Assembly: GCA_900547655.1 (NCBI GenBank)
Contig: URHQ01000063.1
Coordinates: 1 to 12,014 of the forward strand
DNA from: an uncultured Collinsella sp.
Lineage (GTDB): Bacteria > Actinomycetota > Coriobacteriia > Coriobacteriales > Coriobacteriaceae
DNA: 12,014 bases
Direction: 5' to 3'
This document shows positions 1-4,903 of the stretch, piece after piece. How positions within the stretch are numbered: the first letter of the stretch is position 1; each line of letters begins with the position of its first letter. The translations under genes and the position numbers were made by a program. The notes under the pieces were generated by a model. It was not told where the DNA came from. It searched no databases and saw only the letters and a list, made by a program, of their open reading frames with translations.

Positions 1-25
1 GCTCGGAGATGTGTATAAGAGACAG
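1..25 (+). other. Nextera sequencing-adapter remnant (artefact)
   Basis: The first 25 bases end in the 19-bp Tn5 mosaic end (AGATGTGTATAAGAGACAG), preceded by GCTCGG as in the Nextera read-2 adapter. This is library DNA and not genome. Genomic sequence begins at about base 26. Read in the priA frame, the adapter gives a spurious Met-Cys-Ile-Arg-Asp-Arg N-terminus. Confidence 0.98.
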
Positions 26-1178
26 GTATAACGGTGCCACCTGGACGCGCGTCGAGATGCCCGAGCGCCCGGGACACGCCGTGCTGCCGACAGTCCGCAT
101 TGCCGACCTGCGCCGCGAGTTCTCGCACGGCAGCCGCTCTATGTTCTCAAAACCGCTGATGGAAGGCCTGGAGCGTGTGGTCGAGCGCCGCGAGAAGGCC
201 GTGTTGCTGCATAACCGCCGTGGCTTTGCGCCGTTTTTGATGTGCCGCGAGTGCGGCTGCGTCCCTACCTGCAACCACTGCTCCACCGCGCTTACGTATC
301 ACGAGCGCACACACACGCTGCAGTGTCACACATGCGGTTCGTCTTGGCGCGTGCAGCCCTATCCGGCGGCCACGAGCCGTTGCCCCAAATGTGGCAGTCG
401 CTACCTGGCAAAAATGGGTCTGGGCACGCAGCAGATCGAGGACGCACTGCACCAGATGCTGCCCGACGACGTCGCCATCATTCGCATGGATGCCGATTCC
501 ACTCGCGGCAAGGACGCGCACAAAAAGCTGCTCGAGCAGTTCGATGCCGCCGATTGCGCGGTGCTGCTGGGCACCCAGATGATTGCAAAGGGCCTCGACT
601 TTCCCGAGGTCACGCTGGTGGGCGTGGTCAATGCCGACTTTGCGCTAAAGCTGCCCGATTTTAGAGCGGGGGAGCGCGCCTACGATCTGCTGGAGCAGGT
701 TGCAGGCCGCGCCGGCCGCGGCGATCGCCCCGGCGAGGTTATCATCCAGACCTACCTGCCCGAGGATCCGGTCATTCGCGCCGTCGCTGAGCACGATCGT
801 TCGATCTTTACCGACTACGACCTGGATCAGCGCCGCGACGCGCTGTACCCGCCGTTTGTTCGCCTGGTCAACATCTTGGTGTGGTCGGCGAACCGAGACG
901 AAGCGCAAGACTACATCGGTCGCATCGCGAAACTCCTCAAGCGCCGCTGGCATGCCGCCGCGCCCGACTTTTTGCGGGCGGGAAGTGCCGTGCCGCAGGT
1001 GCTGGGCCCGGCTTCGTGTGTAATCGAGAGAGCCAAGGACCGTTACCGCTTCCATCTGCTTGTGAAGTCGCCCGTGGGGTACCATGTCTCTGATGATATC
1101 GACGCCTGCCTCAAAGAGGTGGGCTCTGTACGCGGCGTGAGCGTGAGCGTTGACGTCGACGCCTATGATTTGATGTAA
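26..1178 (+). CDS. priA: PriA primosomal helicase, C-terminal half (5' truncated)
   Basis: PriA is the superfamily-2 DNA helicase that recognises stalled forks and reloads the replisome. About 384 C-terminal residues are present. The N-terminal DNA-binding domain and the Walker A/B motifs lie off the left edge. Visible are the helicase-embedded zinc-binding region with its four Cys pairs (codons from 243 to 392: CREC, CNHC, CHTC, CPKC, plus one extra Cys), motif V (GTQMIAKG, from 570, continuing into DFPEVTLV) and motif VI (QVAGRAGRG, 696-722). These match the E. coli PriA layout. The true start is not in the window, since the upstream in-frame ATG at 9 is adapter. The stop TAA is at 1176-1178, and def starts 18 bases later, so the two are almost certainly co-transcribed. 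The truncation is a library-end effect and not a pseudogene. Confidence 0.95.
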
Positions 1179-1184
1179 CAACTC

Positions 1185-1190
1185 GAAAGG
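1185..1190 (+). promoter_or_regulatory. Ribosome binding site deciding the def start
   Basis: GAAAGG directly abuts the ATG at 1191 and is 6 bases from the ATG at 1197. The spacing favours the second ATG, which removes two residues (Met-Ala) from the longest reading. Confidence 0.7.
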
Positions 1191-1196
1191 ATGGCC

Positions 1197-1733
1197 ATGG
1201 AAGCCAACGGAATCGTACTGTCGCCCGACCCTCGCCTGCGCCAGGAGTGCGCCGTCATCGAGGAGATCACCCCGGCGATCGAGGCGCTTGCCGAGAAGAT
1301 GAAGAAGATGATGTTCGAGAACGGCGGTTGCGGTCTGGCTGCTCCGCAGATCGGCGAGCTCATTCAGCTCGTCACCATCGACTGCGACTACAGCGACAAA
1401 AACGACTACGACCCGTTCGTGCTCATCAATCCCGTCATTGTTGAGCAGAGTGACCATCTGGTGCCCTTTAGCGAGGGTTGCCTTTCCATCCCTGGCATTA
1501 GCTGCGAGATCGAGCGTCCGGACCATGTCGTCGTCGAGGCGTACGACTTGGACGCCAACCTGATTCGCTACGAGGCCACGGGCGATCTGTTCTGCGTGTG
1601 CCTGCAGCATGAGATTGATCATCTGCACGGCAACACCATGTTCGAGCGACTGAAGCCGATGCAGAGGCTCAAGGCAGTCAAGGAGTACCAGGACGCCCTG
1701 GCCCGCGGCGCACGACCGGGCGAGACGGAGTAA
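1197..1733 (+). CDS. def: Peptide deformylase
   Basis: Removes the formyl group from the N-terminal Met of nascent proteins in the cytoplasm, using a divalent metal (usually iron). With 178 residues it is of normal length for a bacterial enzyme. All three family motifs are intact: motif 1 GCGLAAPQIG (residues 44-53), motif 2 EGCLS (93-97) with the metal-binding Cys, and motif 3 HEIDH (138-142) with two metal-binding His and the catalytic Glu. Two in-frame ATGs occur, at 1191 and 1197. The Shine-Dalgarno-like GAAAGG (1185-1190) abuts the first with no spacer but sits 6 bases from the second, so 1197 is chosen. The gene lies just after priA and upstream of fmt. Def and Fmt are the removing and adding arms of the same formyl cycle. 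Confidence 0.97.
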   Translation: MEANGIVLSPDPRLRQECAVIEEITPAIEALAEKMKKMMFENGGCGLAAPQIGELIQLVTIDCDYSDKNDYDPFVLINPVIVEQSDHLVPFSEGCLSIPGISCEIERPDHVVVEAYDLDANLIRYEATGDLFCVCLQHEIDHLHGNTMFERLKPMQRLKAVKEYQDALARGARPGETE

Positions 1734-1740
1734 GTCGTCC

Positions 1741-1877
1741 GTCCCCTTCCGCCGCAGGGCTTAGGTTTTGCTCCATGCTCAAACAGTCCTGCTCGCACGA
1801 AGAGCACATTAAGTGCTCTTCGGCTCGTGCGGAACTGCGCGTGGAGCAATAACCTAAGCCCTGTGGCGGAAGGGGAC
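1741..1877. repeat. Giant 137-nt imperfect palindrome (hairpin element)
   Basis: The outer arms 1741-1778 and 1839-1877 are reverse complements except for two G-U-compatible positions and one extra base in the right arm, giving a 38-pair RNA stem. The interior folds again: CGAAGAGCAC (1798-1807) pairs perfectly with GTGCTCTTCG (1813-1822) around the loop ATTAA. Further partial pairing is seen between GCACGA (1795-1800) and TCGTGC (1825-1830) and between CAGTCCTG and CGGAACTG. Compensatory G-U changes suggest that the RNA structure is kept. It is far larger than a normal intrinsic terminator. It could be a MITE/REP-type repeat, a small RNA or an operon-internal processing site. No target-site duplication was seen. 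Confidence 0.92.
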
Positions 1878-1966
1878 TGCGTTTTCGTGCTCCTTTTCGC
1901 CCGGGTGTCGTCGGGCCAGGGAAGGGCGTCTTCGCTGATAGGTGCTTTGTTGGGAGGGCTGCTTTT

Positions 1967-2059
1967 ATGCGGCTCTTTCTTTGGTTTTGGGTATATTTGT
2001 TTTTGTTGGACTGTTCTTGCGGATGGGCTGGTGACTTGGCTTTCCGCTGCTCTTTGTAG
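1967..2059 (+). CDS. Possible 30-residue hydrophobic leader/small membrane peptide
   Basis: The ATG at 1967 follows GGGAGGG (1952-1958) by 8 bases, a good Shine-Dalgarno arrangement. It opens a 30-codon frame ending TAG at 2057-2059, 36 bases before fmt. The product begins MRLFLWFWVYLFLL, a short strongly hydrophobic stretch that could span a membrane, followed by a Cys/Trp-containing tail. There is no recognised family. The region is T-rich, so a hydrophobic frame could arise by chance. It is listed only because the translation signals are good. Confidence 0.2.
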   Translation: MRLFLWFWVYLFLLDCSCGWAGDLAFRCSL

Positions 2060-2095
2060 CCGTCTCGGCTCGTTATTGAGAGGAGACTAACTTTT

Positions 2096-3016
2096 ATGCG
2101 TATTGTGTTTATGGGTACGCCTGATTTTGCTGTGCCTTCGCTGACTTCGCTTGTTGAGGCTGGGAACGAGATTGTGCTGGTTATTACTCGTCCTGACGCT
2201 GTTCGTGGGCGTGGTAAGAAGCTTGAGCCTTCTCCCGTTAAGGCCAAGGCGCTTGAGCTGGGGTTGCCGGTTGTTGAAGCTAATCGTATGACGCCTGAGG
2301 TTGTTGAGGCGCTTCAGGCTGCCCGGGCTGACATTTTCTGCGTGGCTGCCTATGGTTGCATTTTGCCGGATGACGTGCTGCATATGGCGCCGCTTGGTAT
2401 TGTGAATGTTCATGCGTCCTTGCTGCCTCGTTGGCGTGGCGCCGCTCCTATTCAGCGTGCCATTCTTGCTGGTGACGAGGTTGCTGGCGTTTCTATCATG
2501 CGCATTGGACATGGCGTGGATACTGGTGCTTATTGTGCTCAGGCTTCCACGTCCGTTGCCGGTAAGCACGCCGAGGCGCTGACCATGGAGCTTGGTGAGC
2601 TTGGCGGCAAACTGCTTGCCGATACGCTTCCTTCTCTTGCCGATGGTACCGCCGAGTGGACTGAACAGGATGAGGCGCTTGTGACCCATGCTGCCAAGAT
2701 TTCCAAGCTGGAGATGCGTCTGGATCCGCAGATGGCTGCGCTCGATTGCGTGCGTCATGTGCTCGCTTCGTCCGATACCGCGCCTGCTCGTTGCGTGATT
2801 GCCGGCAAGACCGTGCGCGTGCTCGATGCTGCGCCGGCTGATGTGTCGCTTGGTGAGGGCGCCGTTGACGTTAAAAACAAGCGTGTTTACCTTGGTCTTT
2901 CCGACGGTGCGGTTGAACTGCTCGAGGTTAAGCCCGATGGCAAGCGTGCCATGGCCGCTTCTGCTTGGGCTGCTGGGCTGCAAGGCGCCGATCTTATCTG
3001 GGGCGTTTTGTCATGA
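2096..3016 (+). CDS. fmt: Methionyl-tRNA formyltransferase
   Basis: Transfers a formyl group from 10-formyl-tetrahydrofolate to the Met on initiator tRNA. Its 306 residues compare with about 315 in E. coli. The N-terminal Rossmann-type domain shows GTPDFAVPSL and the GRGKKLEPSPVK segment that contacts tRNA. The catalytic triad is visible as Asn104 and His106 (NVHASLLPRWRGAAPIQ) and Asp142 (GVDTG). The C-terminal OB-like tRNA-binding domain follows from about residue 205. The start ATG at 2096 is preceded by AGGAG (2081-2085) with 10 bases between. The stop TGA (3014-3016) lies inside the rsmB start as ATGA. Codon use is odd for the window: 16 of the first 30 codons end in T and only one in C, the reverse of def. 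Identity is secure. Confidence 0.97.
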   Translation: MRIVFMGTPDFAVPSLTSLVEAGNEIVLVITRPDAVRGRGKKLEPSPVKAKALELGLPVVEANRMTPEVVEALQAARADIFCVAAYGCILPDDVLHMAPLGIVNVHASLLPRWRGAAPIQRAILAGDEVAGVSIMRIGHGVDTGAYCAQASTSVAGKHAEALTMELGELGGKLLADTLPSLADGTAEWTEQDEALVTHAAKISKLEMRLDPQMAALDCVRHVLASSDTAPARCVIAGKTVRVLDAAPADVSLGEGAVDVKNKRVYLGLSDGAVELLEVKPDGKRAMAASAWAAGLQGADLIWGVLS

Positions 3017-4413
3017 GCAAGCTGTCTCCCGCGCGCAAACTTGCGCTCGATGTGCTGATGGAGGCCGATCGCCGCGGTATGTATGCGCGCGACGTGCTGT
3101 CCTCTCGCGCATCTGCCAAGGCTATTGACCAGCGCGATTCCGCTTTTGCCGCTCGTTTGGCACTGGGCGTTGCGGCTACCCAGGGTATTTTGGACGAGCT
3201 GCTCGATCAGTTTCTCGATAAGCCTAAAAAGGTTGCGCCGCGTGTTCGCATGTCACTTCGTATCTCGGCCTTCGAGATGCTCTATCTGCATGCGCCTGGC
3301 CGCGTTGCGGTGAGTCAGGGCGTTGAGCTGGTGCGCAGCGGAGCTAAGTCTGCCGCCGGTTTGGCCAATGCCGTGCTGCATAAGGTCGCGGACAACGTTG
3401 AGGACTTTGCCACTGCGTCCGATGTAGACGAGTCTGAGCGACGCCTGGTCCGTCTGTCGCGCCTGATGGGTCTGCCGCGTTGGCTGTGCGCTCGCATTAT
3501 GGCATCGTTTGACACACCGGAGGGCTCGCTTAGCTTTGCCGGTAATCTGGCCCCCGCGCCGCTGGCCCTGCATGAGAACGCCTTTGCGACCAAGCCCGAT
3601 CCGTATGTCTCGCAGCTCGTCGCGCCTGTCTTCCCGGGCTGCCATGCCCCGGTTGATGCCCAGGTTACCGTTGCTTCGGGTGTGTTTGAGCGTGCTGCCG
3701 CGGTTGCCTCGGACCTTAACGCGCAACTTATCGCCACAGCCGCCACGCGCCCTGGTAGCTGCCTTGAGATTGGTGCCGGTCGCGGCACCAAGACCTATGT
3801 GATGATGTGCCAGGCTAAGCGTGCGGGCTATGAGCGTCAGCATACGGCGCTCGATCTTCATGACCGTAAGTGCGACCTAAATCTCGCGCGCCTGCATAAG
3901 GCGGGTATTACGGGTGTTCGTACGGTCTCGGGCGATGCTTGCGAGCTTGATGAGGTGCTCACATCGTTTGATGCCATGCTTGGCAAGCCGGTTAAGTTCG
4001 ACACAGTCTTTATCGATGCGCCGTGCTCGGGCACCGGCACCATGCGCCGTCATCCCGAGATCCCGTGGCGCCTAACTGAGAACGACGTTACGACCGAGTT
4101 GCCCAAATTGCAGCTTACGATGCTCAAGGAAGCCGCCGCGCGCGTGGCTGCCGGCGGCGAGCTCATCTATGCGACGTGCTCCGTCTTCGACGAGGAGAAC
4201 ACGCAGGTGGTGGACGCGTTCCTTGCTTCTCCCGAGGGTGCCGGCTTTAGCGTGGCACCGCTTTCCGAGGCACAGATTCTGCAACTCCCTGAGTTCGATC
4301 AGGCCAAGAAGCTCGTATCCGTACGCCAAAACGATCGAGGCCTCTTCCAAAGCGTGCCGGTAAACGCCGACTCCTACGACGGCCACTTCTGCGCCCGCCT
4401 GGTCCACAAGTAA
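3013..4413 (+). CDS. rsmB: 16S rRNA (cytosine-967-C5)-methyltransferase RsmB/Sun
   Basis: A SAM-dependent m5C methyltransferase of the RsmB/Sun/NOL1 type, which in E. coli modifies C967 of 16S rRNA. It has 466 residues. Residues 1 to about 130 form a NusB-like all-helical RNA-binding domain. The Rossmann methyltransferase domain carries motif IV DAPCSGTGTMRRHPEIPW (Cys338) and motif VI YATCSVFDEEN (Cys389), the two Cys that act in release and catalysis. Motif I reads CLEIGAGRGTKT (250-261) in place of the usual CAAPGGKT, an atypical SAM-binding loop. The start at 3013 is chosen because ATGA overlaps the fmt stop, a standard coupling arrangement. In-frame sequence upstream of it is only the fmt 3' end in another frame. 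Codons shift from mixed at the 5' end to mostly C-ending at the 3' end. Confidence 0.95.
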   Translation: MSKLSPARKLALDVLMEADRRGMYARDVLSSRASAKAIDQRDSAFAARLALGVAATQGILDELLDQFLDKPKKVAPRVRMSLRISAFEMLYLHAPGRVAVSQGVELVRSGAKSAAGLANAVLHKVADNVEDFATASDVDESERRLVRLSRLMGLPRWLCARIMASFDTPEGSLSFAGNLAPAPLALHENAFATKPDPYVSQLVAPVFPGCHAPVDAQVTVASGVFERAAAVASDLNAQLIATAATRPGSCLEIGAGRGTKTYVMMCQAKRAGYERQHTALDLHDRKCDLNLARLHKAGITGVRTVSGDACELDEVLTSFDAMLGKPVKFDTVFIDAPCSGTGTMRRHPEIPWRLTENDVTTELPKLQLTMLKEAAARVAAGGELIYATCSVFDEENTQVVDAFLASPEGAGFSVAPLSEAQILQLPEFDQAKKLVSVRQNDRGLFQSVPVNADSYDGHFCARLVHK

Positions 4414-4419
4414 CGACTA

Positions 4420-4486
4420 AGTTGCGGTGAAATAGGGATTGAAAAGCCGCTTCTGCCCGCCAAACAGTCCTTATTTCACCGCAACT
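4420..4486. repeat. Long-stem hairpin after rsmB (possible terminator/repeat)
   Basis: Arms 4420-4440 and 4466-4486 pair over 21 positions, 19 Watson-Crick and 2 G-U, around a 25-base loop. The design resembles the 1741-1877 element (long stem, G-U-compatible differences), and both contain the 11-mer CAAACAGTCCT (1780-1790 and 4461-4471). It begins 6 bases after the rsmB stop and has no clear U-tract, so it may protect or process the mRNA end instead of terminating. Confidence 0.85.
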
Positions 4487-4498
4487 CACAAGGAAACC

Positions 4499-4521
4499 TG
4501 GGTAGCTTGATTAGCTACCCA
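4499..4521. terminator. Hairpin, possible rsmB transcription end signal
   Basis: TGGGTAGCT (4499-4507) pairs perfectly with AGCTACCCA (4513-4521) over the loop TGATT. It is the middle of three stacked hairpins between convergent operons. No T-run follows on the plus strand, so terminator activity is uncertain. Confidence 0.5.
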
Positions 4522-4535
4522 TAGAGCAAAGAAAT

Positions 4536-4565
4536 AGCCCCGCGATCGGCGTTGATCGCGGGGCT
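4536..4565 (-). terminator. Intrinsic terminator of fmdB, probably bidirectional
   Basis: AGCCCCGCGATC (4536-4547) pairs perfectly with GATCGCGGGGCT (4554-4565), a 12-bp GC-rich stem with a 6-base loop. On the minus strand it is followed by ATTTCTTT and begins 10 bases after the fmdB stop, the classic layout. On the plus strand GCTTGGTTTCT follows, so it may also stop rsmB transcripts. Confidence 0.85.
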
Positions 4566-4574
4566 GCTTGGTTT

Positions 4575-4811
4575 CTAGTGGCTGTGCGGGCAGTTGGCGC
4601 AGCAGCCGCTTGTGGCGCTGGTGCTGGAGCCGCCGCTTCGCTGGTCGGTGTTGTAGAAACCGCTTCCCTCAAATTTAATGCCGCTGGCCGAGAACGTCTT
4701 GGCCGCCGGGGCACCGCAGCTGGGGCACACGACCTCGGGAGTCTCGGACATGGGATGCTCAACCTCAAACACGTTGCCGCAGCTCGAGCACTTGTAATCG
4801 TAGCGCGCCAT
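4575..4811 (-). CDS. fmdB: FmdB-family zinc-ribbon protein
   Basis: A 78-residue protein starting MARYDYKCSSCGNVFEVEHP, the hallmark of the FmdB/CxxC_CXXC_SSSS family. The first zinc knuckle is CSSC (residues 8-11) and the second is CPSC (residues 29-32). A Gly/Ser-rich segment then leads to a Cys/His-rich end, GCCANCPHSH. The family name comes from a proposed regulator of a formamidase operon in Methylophilus, but the general role is unsettled. A metal-binding regulatory or chaperone-like function is inference. The start is supported by GGAAG (4816-4820), 4 bases before the ATG. A 9-bp hairpin (4834-4855) sits just upstream, between this gene and the GH13-GH77 fusion on the same strand. A terminator lies 10 bases downstream. 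Confidence 0.9.
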   Translation of the reverse strand: MARYDYKCSSCGNVFEVEHPMSETPEVVCPSCGAPAAKTFSASGIKFEGSGFYNTDQRSGGSSTSATSGCCANCPHSH

Positions 4812-4833
4812 AATACTTCCTTTTCAGCACAAA

Positions 4834-4855
4834 GCGGGCAGATTACTCTGCCCGC
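4834..4855 (-). terminator. Hairpin between the GH13-GH77 gene and fmdB
   Basis: GCGGGCAGA (4834-4842) and TCTGCCCGC (4847-4855) form a perfect 9-bp stem with a 4-base loop. On the minus strand TTTGTGCTG follows. It may end the fusion transcript, but the fmdB Shine-Dalgarno starts only about 14 bases later. Read-through into fmdB, or a leader/attenuator role, is therefore also possible. Confidence 0.65.
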
Positions 4856-4874
4856 AAAAATTCAAACGTCTGTA

Positions 4875-4903
4875 ACTGTACCCTATATCGGGGGTTTTAT
4901 CAC
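4875..4903 (-). promoter_or_regulatory. Weak candidate promoter for fmdB
   Basis: On the minus strand GTGATA (4898-4903) and TACAGT (4875-4880) are separated by 17 bases, overlapping the end of the GH13-GH77 gene. Transcription from here would include the 4834-4855 hairpin in the fmdB leader. The boxes match consensus poorly, so this is a suggestion only. Confidence 0.2.

Larger units (their letters stand above)
1734..2095. other. Intergenic gap def-fmt
   Basis: The gap is 362 bases in an otherwise tightly packed operon. It holds a 137-nt hairpin element (1741-1877), then about 200 bases of T- and G-rich sequence with a possible 30-codon ORF (1967-2059), then the fmt Shine-Dalgarno AGGAG (2081-2085). 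No convincing -35/-10 pair was identified. If the hairpin terminates transcription, fmt-rsmB must have their own promoter in 1880-2080. Confidence 0.8.

Noticed and set aside
9..26. MCIRDR as the natural start of PriA
   Set aside because: Encoded by the Nextera adapter. The real N-terminal half is outside the window.
645..1628. 327-codon minus-strand frame opposite priA/def
   Set aside because: Antisense shadow of two well-identified genes. No Shine-Dalgarno or recognisable domain.
1741..1877. Long palindrome as a tRNA, T-box or phage attachment site
   Set aside because: No cloverleaf, no T-box sequence and no integrase or tRNA nearby. The single long stem does not fit these.
1827..2090. 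87-codon plus-strand frame between def and fmt
   Set aside because: Starts inside the right arm of the hairpin without a Shine-Dalgarno and has no recognised domain. Its hydrophobicity reflects T/G-rich sequence.
2087..2983. 298-codon minus-strand frame opposite fmt
   Set aside because: Antisense shadow. His/Asn/Arg-rich composition arises from the T-ending codons of fmt.
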